A program made the position numbers and the translations under genes. The notes beneath the pieces are model-generated. The model worked only from the letters and a program-made list of their open reading frames with translations, had not been told where the DNA came from and searched no databases. From Camellia lanceoleosa (Eukaryota; Streptophyta; Magnoliopsida; Ericales; Theaceae), in contig CM045763.1 of the NCBI GenBank assembly GCA_025200525.1, positions 86,146,131 through 86,210,130 on the forward strand: a DNA stretch of 64,000 nucleotides, written 5' to 3'. This document shows, piece by piece, positions 12,233 through 22,871 of the stretch (positions are counted from its first letter, which is position 1; each line of letters starts with the position of its first letter).

Positions 12233-12481
12233 GGTCATGTTTGATTCACAAGATTAATTGTGAAGTATTAATAATCCTATTAAATTAGTGTGGTATTCAC
12301 TATCCAATTGGATTAATAATCCCACCCCTACCCCTTTACTAATAATCCTACAAATTTGTTGGATTAATTATCCATTGGATTAATAATCCTAAACCAAAAT
12401 GTTAAAACAAACATAAGATAATTGGGCCCACGGATTAATAATCCCAATCTCATACTCTAATCCATCCAATCAAACATACCC
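12233..12481. mobile_element. Tourist-like MITE with TAA duplication
   Basis: A 249-bp element with ends GGTCATGTTTGATT and, from the right, GGGTATGTTTGATT. It is flanked by TAA at 12230-12232 and 12482-12484. The interior repeats GGATTAATAATCC several times on both strands, so it can fold back. The 3-bp TAA site and the GG ends fit the PIF/Harbinger-derived Tourist class. There is no coding capacity. Confidence 0.8.
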
Positions 12482-12526
12482 TAAAAGTACTATTCTTGAG
12501 TACCGTTCATGGCCCCGAAACAGCCT

Positions 12527-12748
12527 CAAAACTCTTCCATAATAAACCCTAAACTCTTCCCTTCTCTTTGGCCTTATATTTAACCCCAAAATTCAGAGTT
12601 CGGTTAGTGTCCAAATCCTCAAAATCTCCAATCAAAACTCTTCCATGTTAAGATCTAATAAACCCTAAACTCTTCCCTTCTCTTTGACCTTATATTTAAC
12701 CCCAAAATTCAGAGTTCGGTTGGTGTCCAAATCCTCAACATCTCCAAG
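12527..12748. repeat. Two-copy tandem duplication, about 116 bp
   Basis: The block beginning CAAAACTCTTCCAT at 12527 recurs at 12633. The segments from AATAAACCCT (12541 and 12657) to the CAAATCCTCAA part are nearly identical, offset 116 bp. The second copy has a 10-bp insertion after the first 14 bases. No coding sequence is recognised. Confidence 0.75.
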
Positions 12749-12749
12749 T

Positions 12750-15182
12750 TCTCATAAAATCTTGCAAACTGTAAGTTTAAAAAAACTTGCACCCAGATCC
12801 CCATTTACCTGGAGGGACTAAACAGAGTGTACTTTTGTTTTACAAAACTTGCACCCTTTCTTGTACCACTTAAACCAATTCATAAGCATGCCAGCATTCC
12901 CAAACATAAAATCCACAGAAAGTTGCAGTCCAGACCCTTAAAACCCCAAGTTTTCAGACAATCATTCAAACTACAATTTTGAAAATGAAGCCCGTTCTTC
13001 CTTTTCTTTATCTACAAACACTGCACCTTTTCATGTATCACTTAAACCTATTCACAAGCCTGCCATGTTTGAGATACTCAAAGTTGTCCTAGATCAGTTG
13101 GCAATTCCAAACCATAATTGACCTAGAGTATAGGAGATTTAAGTAAACAAGAAGTTCAATTTTTGCAACAATTGAGAGTCCAACATGAGGCAGAACCCAT
13201 GTCAAACCAATAGACATCAAAACAAAGAAACATAAGCGTCAGTATTTAAGTTCTTTATCAAATATCAATCAAAGAACGTCATTCTGCCATAAACTGGTTG
13301 AGCAATCAGTTTTATCATTTCAGGTAAAATTAATAAATCAATAATAATGAGGGACTCACATATCAACCTCCTTGCCTCCAGCAAAGAAAACGATGTGTAA
13401 CAGTAGCAAATATACGTCCAGTTATAAGTTATAGATGTTCAAGTAACTGTAGTATCACGTCAACATTTCAAAACACGAGGAAAAGTTCGCTTTATCAAAA
13501 GAAAAACGATGCAGAGAGTAGGAGGCCTACAAAAAGGAAGTTTGGATAATATAGAATTCACAGACTAGTTTAGTTTCAAAGGCCAGAGATGGATCAACTG
13601 GGAAGCTCAATCAACAAGTTCAGACCAACACCCAAGGTCCATAATCTATCCCCAAGAATCACAGCACAGTCTAGCACCAAGGCCCATGGCCCACATATAA
13701 ATTTGCCTAGAAGGAAAAGGTGTTCCTTTACCACTAAGCAAGGTAGTTAATTACGCTAGTTGCTAAATATTTTCTTAAATAATTTATTCGTTCAAGTAGC
13801 TTACTAATCTAATGTTCTCCGTAGTAAAAAGTGATTGGTCAATTCCTAGTAAGATGATACTGAATGAAGTATTTGTGTTTGGGTGAGAGACCTAATCCCT
13901 ACACACTAATTCCTAGGTTTCCCCATTCAAGATCAAAGAGTGCAACCCCTCTTGATTCCAGTGAGATTCAAAAGTCTATCTTTAGAGTTTTGTATGGTGA
14001 TATTTCATTCGCTCCCTCGTGATGTAATTTAAAATCAAAATTTGTTAAAAATGATTTTTCATAACCATTGATAATGGAATGGAGATCTCTATTTCATCCA
14101 TGAAATGGAAAGGATATGAATCCTGTTGACATCCGACACTTTGGTAATGGTAGTGGACATGTTCTTGACATATTTATTTTGGACAAGCAGATGCAAGCAT
14201 GTTTGGTAATTTAATTCCTTAAAATAAGTTACTTTAATGACATGGTTGGTTTCAAAATGACCATCTGCTCAGGTTTAACACACTATTTTACATTAAAACA
14301 CCATTTACCTAAGAAATAAAACTAGACTACCAAAAAATACAAACACTTGGACATGTCACAGTGTCTTTGGACTACGGAATTAGATGATCCTAAGCCTAGA
14401 GACATATGTGCATCCAACATGCATACATGAATCCATGTAACATAGGGTGCACCTATGGGCTATTTCATAGCACTATTAAGTGTTGAAAACTGAAAATTGA
14501 TTGTTTCGCTTGCAAAGGATCCTGGGTGTACCTAGACTTCCACTTATAAGTTATAGGACATGCAAAGTATTAGTTAATAGTAAAATTCAGATGTACCAAG
14601 TTTACCCAGAAATACTATTTTAGCACCTTGAAGTCTTCAGCATTACAAAATCAGCAGGAAAACTTTTGGTGCTAAATTTTATCATAGCATAGGAAAAGTA
14701 TAAAAAATATGCTATGTGCAGTAAAAAATCCTTTAATTCATACAGTGGGATGTTAAGTATTACAAATTTCATATCTAGTAAAAATCTACCTAAAGCTACA
14801 TTTAGGTTGGAGAACTATACCAGTCCACATGACATCTTCCTTTCTTGTACTTGATGAAGAATCTTAGAGTTCAATCACATACTTAAAATAAAGAAAATAT
14901 ATACAAAAAAGAGCTACAGTCAAAATTCTGGTCCACAGCAAGGATATGAATTTTGAAGTAGCATGCATCATGTATCTATCACCTCATTGTTTAATTAACC
15001 TCATTACTTTTGACAAGCTATTTACACGAGAGCCTAACTGTTGATCGTTTCTGAAGAATTCAGTTCAGATATATAGACATGAAAAATAATTAGTACGAGA
15101 AGGAAACTGGTGAAAAATGGTTACCTTGAGATGGTAAGATGTAAAGTTCCAAGCAAAATGTTTCTCTTCCAATCACAATCCT
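12750..15182. other. Spacer downstream of the myosin-binding gene
   Basis: AT-rich, non-coding in all frames as far as I can see. The 60 or so bases nearest the stop codon are presumably 3' UTR of the minus-strand gene, with a possible UTR splice donor (CAAG|GTAACC) near 15125. No transposon ends were recognised. Confidence 0.5.
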
Positions 15183-18026
15183 TCATAGTTCTCTCACATG
15201 AGACAGAATATCCCCTGAATGAATTTTAATTTCGTCATCTCCCATTCTAAGTGACTTGGAAAAATGATCAAAAGAATTATGGTCTGCCTCAAGTGCTTCC
15301 AACCTGCTGATCAGATTGGAAACTGCATCTCCGAGAGCAACTACATCAGTCAGTCTACAACCCCCTGAGTAACATTGAACACCAGAATCAAATTCACTAC
15401 TCACTGTGCTAACAAATTCAGGGTTTTCAAATGAAGGAACAGAAACAGAGACGTGCTTTTGCATTGATAAATCATTCTCTTCTTTTTCACTGTTTTCTTG
15501 TGTACACCCTTTACAGTTAAGCTCTTTCAAGTCACTTACCCTATCCCCTTTTGTTCCTGAATATTCACCATTAGCCTTGTCCAAATAAATCCTATCATTT
15601 GAAAACAAATGAAGCTTTTTCTCCAATTTTTTCAAACAATGTAAAATGTACAGCCTTTCATCATCAAACTCTAACAATGAATTGCGTGCATTATTTGTAT
15701 GCTTTTCCCCAAAAAGCACACCTGTTCCATCAACTTTGTTGCAGACAAGAGGTTTATTATTGGTCTGCTCATTGGCACTATTTTTAAAGTAACTTGTATC
15801 TGAATGCTCTGCTCTCACTTCTCCTGGCTTCAAATCACAAGTTGAATCCAGTTCATTCTCCAAGATTGATGTATTCCCAACTTTATTCCTATACAATTCA
15901 AGCTCAGCTTCTAGATCTTGAATCTCTTTCTCCCTCTCTGCAAGAAAATCATTTGCTTTTTGCAGTGCTTCCTCATCATATTCAGCTTGCTCTTCCATCA
16001 TTCTAACGCATTGCAAGGCTTCCATATTGAGTGCTGCCTTCTCCTCCTGTAATCTTGTGATCATGGCCATTGCTTGATTTGCAGAAATTGCAGAAGCATT
16101 TCTTTCTTCCTCCAACTCCTTATACAAAGCACTCAATAATTTCTTGTCATGCTCAACCTGTCGTTTTAACCTATCAATCTCACTTTCACCTTCTATTTCA
16201 CTGATAACACTTCCATCTAAAGACAAACCAGATTCATTTCTCTCAAGTGAGATCCTTCTTTGAAGCATCTGTATTCCAATAGAGCTGGAAGAATCAGTTT
16301 TCAGTTCATTACGATTTCCAGATACTCGAGGACTCATATCATTCAGTGGTAACTCAATTCCTCTGGTAACAGATATTTGTGACAGCAAGAGCTTCAAATC
16401 TTCACTAAGTCTTCCATCCTTCAGAGACATTTGCTCTGACAGCTTTCCAGACAACTGTCTTCCCTTAACAGCAAACTTGTAAGCATCGCAAAGATCCAAA
16501 TTATTAGGCATCAGTGAATTAGTACCATTTATAACAGGGTTTATTTCTGAAGTTGTCTCACTTTTTGTAACAGGCCTACTTTCTGCCTCAACGACCTCTC
16601 CACTCTCAGTGACACTTTTTTGCTCCACTTCACGTGTTCCCAAGGTATCTACTGCAAGAAACCAATAAATACAAAAGAACAGATACAGAGTCAAATACAA
16701 CTGCCTAAAACAATGATGCCAAGTGAAAGGAAAGAAGTGGAGTAAAAGCAATATTCCAAAAACTTCAAACTTACAGCACACTGTTGATTCTTCAACAAGG
16801 GTATCTGCGACATTGGAGGATTGAGGGACCTCATCAACAGATGCAAATGCATCAACCTTATGTTCAACTTGCGACCAGTTAAGTTCCTCTAACCCGTGCC
16901 CAGTTGCTGCAGTAGATGCTACAGATGTGTTACATTGGGAATCAATAACATTAAGCTGCACCTGTGAGTCTACAGTTGAAAGTTCAGGTGCAGAATCTGG
17001 ATGTATCAATTTCTCTGAGGTCAAATTATCCTTGAGAGAAATAATCTGAGGCTCAATCTGCACAGGTTGAACAGAAGATTGTTCCTTGAGATCAGAAGCT
17101 TCGCGAATTAGAGCAACACCGTCATCATCATCAGAAAATGGGACTTCTGATTCAGTATCAGAAGTAATCTTGACTTTCGTGTACTCTATATGTGACAAAG
17201 GATCAAAATCATTTTTCCGAGGCTGCATCCCCACATGTTGAACAGCAGATTCTTCCTTGAGATCAGCAGTTTCCCGAATTAGAGTGCTACTGTCATCATC
17301 ATCGGAAAATGGGACTTCTGATTCAGTATCAGAAGTAATCTTGACTTTCGTGTATTCTATATTAGACAAAGGATCAAAACCATTTTTTCCCATATGGTAC
17401 GCTCTAAGTGACCCAGATGGTTCCTCTCTGATCTTTTTAAGGTCATCCCAAAGTTCGGTAGCAACCGATAAAGGCACTTCAAGTTCAGCAACCTCTGACC
17501 CAATTGACACAGTCTGAAGCAAGTTTTGGGCATTACTTCTCAAAATCCATGGCTCATTGCAACAAGAACAATTTCTTGTTCTCGGGGAACCAAGCTTGTG
17601 ATCCTCGAGCCCAAGGTGAGAGTCTGCCCCAAGTTTACCAACCAATAATCTGTATGTTTCAGAGTTGGATTTATTTATTGTGGCAAATGAAAAGAGGCAA
17701 CTTTCACACATTCCATGAACATCTGCAAGTTTGTTGTGCACACGACAGAGAACAAAAGATGAAATCTCAAATTTATGATCTCCACAGATCAAATCCCAAT
17801 AAAATCCAAGTTTTTCATTGCCCAAAACATGATCAAGTCTCGAGCATAGCAAGCATGGAACTTGCAATTTGCAATAACGAGCAAATTTTGTGACCAAGTA
17901 CGAGAAAATTGCATCAATAAACAACATAGAGATCAATAACCACTCAAGGACAGCTGATGCCAAAGCCATGGTAAATCTGAGTAAAAAATTGTGTGATTTA
18001 ACAGATGAAATCCCTCTAGCGGCCAT
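15183..18026 (-). CDS. Myosin-binding protein with GTD-binding (DUF593) domain
   Basis: Membrane-anchored receptor of the MyoB/zein-binding family. In plants these bind the globular tail of class XI myosins and mark motile vesicles for cytoplasmic streaming. Coding runs 18026-16775 and 16651-15183, joined over a 123-nt GT-AG intron (16774-16652), giving about 906 residues. I chose ATG 18026 (MAARGISS) because it sits just before the conserved N-terminal region; an in-frame ATG at 18083 is only 5' leader, lying just inside an acceptor near 18090. Domains: a membrane span about 20-48 (LEWLLISMLFIDAIFSYLV); a Cys-rich part (PCLLC, then CESC and CSCC); two tandem 57-residue repeats at about 213-326; an acidic/Ser region; and the coiled-coil GTD-binding domain about 570-672 (DRLKRQVEHDKKLLSALYKE through QDLEAELELYRNK). 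A second shorter coil follows. The intron is a multiple of three with no stop (see findings). Confidence 0.92.
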   Translation of the reverse strand: MAARGISSVKSHNFLLRFTMALASAVLEWLLISMLFIDAIFSYLVTKFARYCKLQVPCLLCSRLDHVLGNEKLGFYWDLICGDHKFEISSFVLCRVHNKLADVHGMCESCLFSFATINKSNSETYRLLVGKLGADSHLGLEDHKLGSPRTRNCSCCNEPWILRSNAQNLLQTVSIGSEVAELEVPLSVATELWDDLKKIREEPSGSLRAYHMGKNGFDPLSNIEYTKVKITSDTESEVPFSDDDDSSTLIRETADLKEESAVQHVGMQPRKNDFDPLSHIEYTKVKITSDTESEVPFSDDDDGVALIREASDLKEQSSVQPVQIEPQIISLKDNLTSEKLIHPDSAPELSTVDSQVQLNVIDSQCNTSVASTAATGHGLEELNWSQVEHKVDAFASVDEVPQSSNVADTLVEESTVCCKFEVFGILLLLHFFPFTWHHCFRQLYLTLYLFFCIYWFLAVDTLGTREVEQKSVTESGEVVEAESRPVTKSETTSEINPVINGTNSLMPNNLDLCDAYKFAVKGRQLSGKLSEQMSLKDGRLSEDLKLLLSQISVTRGIELPLNDMSPRVSGNRNELKTDSSSSIGIQMLQRRISLERNESGLSLDGSVISEIEGESEIDRLKRQVEHDKKLLSALYKELEEERNASAISANQAMAMITRLQEEKAALNMEALQCVRMMEEQAEYDEEALQKANDFLAEREKEIQDLEAELELYRNKVGNTSILENELDSTCDLKPGEVRAEHSDTSYFKNSANEQTNNKPLVCNKVDGTGVLFGEKHTNNARNSLLEFDDERLYILHCLKKLEKKLHLFSNDRIYLDKANGEYSGTKGDRVSDLKELNCKGCTQENSEKEENDLSMQKHVSVSVPSFENPEFVSTVSSEFDSGVQCYSGGCRLTDVVALGDAVSNLISRLEALEADHNSFDHFSKSLRMGDDEIKIHSGDILSHVREL
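17048..17389 (-). repeat. Tandem 57-residue duplication inside the myosin-binding gene
   Basis: Two 171-bp units in direct tandem and in frame. The cores (FDPLS, EYTKVKITSDTESEVPFSDD) are identical or nearly so, while flanking parts differ by a few residues. Acidic and Ser/Thr-rich, so probably disordered. High identity in the core suggests a fairly recent duplication or selection on the motif. Confidence 0.9.
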
Positions 18027-18089
18027 TCCCAAGCAGAAATAAATAAACACCAATGCGGTCATCCAACACAAAGTCAACTCCAATCTTCC

Positions 18090-19740
18090 TACAATGAAAT
18101 CAATAATTCAGCACTGTCAGCATCAATAGACAGGCAAATAAGTTACTAAAATAAAAACTGAACAAAAAATGAAAGAAAACATAACAATACATTGAAAATA
18201 AAAGCCCACTGGGGACAAGCAAACAATTTAACACAAACCTCAATTCAGAATTTTGATCAAAATATTTTAGCAACTAAAGGATCCCCACATTAGATGAGCT
18301 ACTGTAGTAAGATTTGATGCAGACATTAGATTGATTAGCTAAGAACACAAATTACACTGCACACACGTGCACAAAGTGCATCCAATTTTGAGCTGAAGAT
18401 GATAAACAACGTTCGTAAGGCAAAAGCAATTGGAACTAGGGGTGTGTGCAGTGCAGTTCGGACGGTTTGAGAGTAAAATTATAAACCAAATGGCGGATTG
18501 GCAAATAACCAAATCGCGGTTTGGGCGGTTTGGCAGACTGAAAAATATTCTTAACCAATTATCAAGTATTTGCATAATATAAAACACTAATTTGCATAAT
18601 ATTTTTCATATATATAACACAAATTAATTTTGCATATTATTTTTCATATATATAACTACTAATTTGTAACAAATTCCGCATCTTAAATCTCTCTTACACT
18701 CATTTTTACTTTGATATTTCATTAGAGGTTAAAATACATATATTTATTAACTATAGCGGAGTAGAGCAGTTTCACAGACAGATTATAAATTTTAAAATTC
18801 AATTCGCAATTAGCGGATAGAACGGTGCGGATTGGGCTATATTTTGAACAACCTTAATTGGAACTCATGCACAGAGTCAACTCACTTGTCCTACAGGATT
18901 ATTACTGCATACACTTGCATATACCCTGCATCAGAAGCAAATAGAACCTTACAATTTAAAACACAAACCCATTTCCCATATTTTGATCAAGTCAAATGCT
19001 AACAAGTGCCCCATCGCATCGAAAATAGGTAAAAAAAGTTTAAAAAGTATTTTGAAAATAGGTGAAAAGGTGTATTGAATTCAATGAAATGTGTCTCACC
19101 TTTTAATCAATGTCCAGAAAAAACTGTAGTAATTTTTTTGTTGAATAGAAAACATGATAACTAAACCAAATAAAAACAATTTCTCATTTAGAATGAATGT
19201 CCAACAAACCTAGCATCAACCTTCCAAAAAACAGATCACACAATAAAATTACAAACAAAGAATCATTTTTTTTCCGTCAGATCAATACCTATAACCCTTA
19301 ACATAAATAAACAATCCAAGCATAGATTCAATACCTATGAAACCCCTCATATGCCCTTAATCAGAAGTTAAAAACACATCATGTATATCATATATATGCA
19401 TGTAGGCGTTTATATATATCAAAGAAGATCACCACCAATAAAAACCCGACATAATTCTCAATGATAAAAAAATGAAAAATGAAATATAAATCAACCTGAT
19501 CAGTCGATGAACCCAACAAAACAGTGAAGTTTTGAGAAAATCCGGATCGTCAAATGAAAGAAGTGACTGTTGGATCTTCGTAATTCAGAACAAATAATAT
19601 TGGGTATTGGGATACAAGAACAAATTCATGAAAGAGGTCACCGAGATTCAGACAAAAATAAAAACGAGAGAAAGACAAAGGAAGTGTTGTTGAATGAATT
19701 ATAACCGAAACTGGAGTTAAATGTGTGGGGAATTGGAACG
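18090..19740 (-). promoter_or_regulatory. Leader intron, first exon and promoter side of the myosin-binding gene
   Basis: An acceptor (CATTGTAG) near 18091 lies ahead of the coding exon. A plausible leader exon is 19740-19495, ending CTGATCAG|GTTGATT on the minus strand. The intron of about 1.4 kb is non-coding and includes a hAT-type MITE at 18437-18856. Purine-rich plus-strand sequence at 19640-19690 is the CT-rich leader on the gene strand. The transcript start is inferred only. Confidence 0.45.
18437..18856. mobile_element. hAT-type MITE in the leader intron
   Basis: A 420-bp insertion bounded by ATTGGAAC at 18429-18436 and 18857-18864, an 8-bp target duplication. Ends are TAGGGGTGT on the left and TAAGGTTGT read from the right. 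The 8-bp site and the TA(G/A)GG terminus fit the hAT superfamily. Near each end lie GCGGTTTGG/GCGGATTGG-type motifs on opposite strands. There is no coding capacity. Confidence 0.8.
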
Positions 19741-20548
19741 CATAGTATTATGTCAACATCGCTGCAAATAAAAGTTGAATTACACGCCGACAAATCAAAT
19801 AGTCGGCTGCAGCTATAGGAAAACGACGACTACCGAAAGGCCATCACCCCCCAACCCACCTCACCCCACTTCAAAAGTAGAGGATTTGGTGAGAAAACGT
19901 ATGAAAGTGAGAGAAAATTCTTCCTCATTCTTTGTTTTGTAAAACTGAAAATAGTTTTATTTTACATTATTTTTGTTGAGAGATTTGGGATTTTTTATTT
20001 TTTATTTTTTTAAAAAGACGTGTAGAATTATGGGTCATGATTGAGAACCCTTTAAACTCTCACCCTCACCACCCCACACACTTGAAGGTTAGGGATTGTG
20101 AGAGAAGGAAAAAAAAAAAAAAAAAAAAATTTTTGATCAATCAAAAGCAAAGGGGTTGGTGACCCCCAAAAGGGGTCTCAATCTTTATTTTTATATAAAA
20201 TATAAATACATTAACATATGTCCATACCTGAATATACGGTGTAAATAATATTAAGATTAGAATATAATTGTAATTCCAATACTATTTAAATTTATTTTTT
20301 AATTTGATAAAATTACAAATTTATTATAAAATTTTGGAATTCTCACAAAACACCTCATGAAAACTTGTTTTTGTTTATATAATATATAGCTAAATAGATA
20401 GATGTGCCTGATATACCTATAATTTCTATGGGCATACATACAATATTATTTTTGCTTATATAATTACATGGAAATTGTATATATGCCCATAATGTCCTAA
20501 TGTATTATTGGCATACATATATTGTATGGAATATGTGTAAAATATATT
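19741..20548. other. Spacer upstream of the myosin-binding gene
   Basis: Non-coding. It includes an A-tract near 20109-20130 and a short inverted motif GGGTTGGTGACCCCCAAAAGG near 20155-20175. The promoter of the minus-strand gene should lie in its left part, but no core element is identified with confidence. Confidence 0.4.
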
Positions 20549-21862
20549 AAACAAAAATGAGAAAATAAAAAAATAAACAAATGGAGAGAAAAATAAAAAC
20601 TGGAGAAAATAAAAATAAAAAAAAAAAGAAAAAGAAAGGAATGTAAGATCATAGGATCATGGAATGATGGGTGAGAAAAGGAAAAAGTAAGAGAGAGAGA
20701 GAGAGAAGTGGAAAAGCAGAAAATGTATAAGTAGGATATTTTTTGAAAAAATATATCTCAGCCATTATTTTATAATTTGAACAGATCTGAGCCATCCAAA
20801 TGTATTAATATGACAAAAAATATGTTGAAGATTTAAAAACCATCATACTTTATTAAAATATGTTGAAGATTCATATAAGATCTAAATTTATGAAGTCTAT
20901 CAGGTATTCAATATATTTAAAAATAATAATTAATTGTTCAAATTCATTTTATTTGTGGACTATAAAATTCATTAGTTTAATCTCCACTACACACAGTAAA
21001 ATCTGGCTCATAATTCTAGGATCCAAGACTTTTCCATATAATATAAATAAAAATAAGTGAACAAAAATGAGAAAATAAAAAAATTAAACAAATAGAGAGA
21101 AAAATAAAAATGGGATAAAATAAAAAAATAAAAAGAAAATGTAGAGGAAGGTGGAATCATGGGATTATGAAAGGATAGGTGAGAAAAGGAAAAAGTAAGA
21201 GAGAGAAGCGAGAAAATAGAAAATGTACATATAGAATATTTTTTGAAAAATATATCTCAGCCGTTGTTTTATAATTTGAATAAATTTAAGCCGTCTAAAT
21301 GTCCTAGTAGGACAAATGTGTGTAGGACAAATTCAAAAATCATCCTGCTTTATTATATAGATGTTGAAGATTCATATAAGGTCTAAATTTATGAAGTCTA
21401 TCAGGCATTCAATATATTTAAAATAACAATTAATTGTTCCAATTCATTTAATTTGTGAACTATAAAATTCATTAATTTAATCTCCACTACACAAAGTAAA
21501 ATTTGGCTCCTAATTTTGGGATCTAAGATTTTTCCATATAATATGAATAAAAATAAGTGAACAAAAAAAAAGAAAATAAAAAAAATAAACAAATAGAGAG
21601 AAAAATAAAAATGGGATAAAATAAAAAGAATAAAATGAAAAGAGAGATGAATGTGATATGATGGAAGAATGGGTGAAAAAATAAAAAAGTAAGAGAGAGA
21701 AGCGAGAAAATAAAAAATGTACATGTAGGATATTTTTTAGAAAATATATCTCAACCGTTGTTTTATAATTTGAATAGATCTAAGCTGTCCAAATGTTTTA
21801 GTAGGACAAATGTGTATAAGACAAATTCAAAAACCATCCTGCTTTATTATATAGATTTTATT
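20549..21862. repeat. Tandem array, 501-bp unit, about 2.6 copies
   Basis: TGTTGAAGATTCATATAAG recurs at 20861 and 21362, an exact 501-bp step. The later part of the unit (GAGAAAATAAAAAAA, AGAGAGAAGCG, GGACAAATTCAAAAACCATC) is seen three times, the first copy being partial. Copies differ by scattered substitutions and small indels. It is AT-rich and non-coding. Short open frames inside are by-products of the A-rich repeat. Confidence 0.85.
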
Positions 21863-22028
21863 CATATTTTATTTACTTGTTCATTTTATCTTTCTAAATT
21901 ACTTTCTAAATCTCTCAATCAAATACGGCGTTAAGGACTCTCTGATCCAAATGGGGGAGGTGTTGTTTGGTCCATTGAATTTACTACTTTGTTTTGATAA
22001 TTTATATTGTTTATTTTTGTTTTGTTTT

Positions 22029-22281
22029 AATGATTTAAATTATTTATATTTTAAAGTTCATTGAGTATATTATTTTTATAAAAAAATTGAGTCAATCAAA
22101 TAACAACAAATATGTGTTCAGATCAATTTTGTATGAAAAAAAAAAAATGAACGATGAGAAAATAAATGGTTCATACAAAATTAATCCGAACACGCAGTGA
22201 TTATCATTTGATCGACTTGATTTTTTTGCAAAGATAACGTACTCGATGAACTTTAAAATGTAAACGGTTCTAATTATTGAA
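22029..22281. mobile_element. Foldback (long inverted repeat) element 1
   Basis: A left arm containing TTTTAAAGTTCATTGAGTA and a right arm whose reverse complement contains TTTTAAAGTTCATCGAGTA are separated by about 110 bp. The arms extend some 70 bp with mismatches. Non-coding foldback MITE. It resembles the elements at 22385-22656 and 28963-29198 in arm design. Confidence 0.65.
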
Positions 22282-22384
22282 ACAAGACTCAGAAGTGAGC
22301 CCAATGGATTGGATTGGATTGTCTAGTTTGATTCGGGACTAGAGACCGTCTAGGCTTTTTATTTTATGGATCTTATTCATGGCC

Positions 22385-22656
22385 GTGATAATTCAAATAA
22401 TTTATTTTGTAAATTTCATAATGAAAATCATTTGTATAAAAAATCAACTTCATCAGATATTACTAGACATATAAATAAATTATAATTTATTTTTTAAAAT
22501 AGGTAGTAGTTATGAATTTAAACTTAAACCTTCATTTTATAAAATAAAATACTATAATTTTTCTTTTATTTATTGATATTCGATGAAACTGATTTTTTAT
22601 ACAAATAATTTTTACTATGAGATTTACAAGATAAACATTTTGGATTATCGTTGTGA
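22385..22656. mobile_element. Foldback element 2
   Basis: Arms of about 75 bp share TTTGTATAAAAAATCA and TTGTAAAT(T/C)TCATA when the right arm is read on the opposite strand. The loop is about 115 bp and non-coding. Part of a local cluster of such hairpins just left of the LTR element. Confidence 0.65.
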
Positions 22657-22871
22657 GTTCAAAATGAGGCCATAAAATAGAGTATGATAAAGTATATAGC
22701 ATAGTAGTATAGAGAGGAGCCATTCCCTTCATTTTGTAAGTGTCATCTCAATAATATGATTCAAACCATTCATCTCATAAATTTAACTGTAAAAATGAAT
22801 TGTGCAAATAATCAATTTTGTCAGACATAATTTGTAGACAAATTACATTAATGGATAATGATGTGGTACAC

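Noticed and set aside
18027..18083. Upstream ATG at 18083 for the myosin-binding gene
   Set aside because: It would add 19 residues from what looks like spliced 5' leader; the family's N-terminus is better met by ATG 18026.
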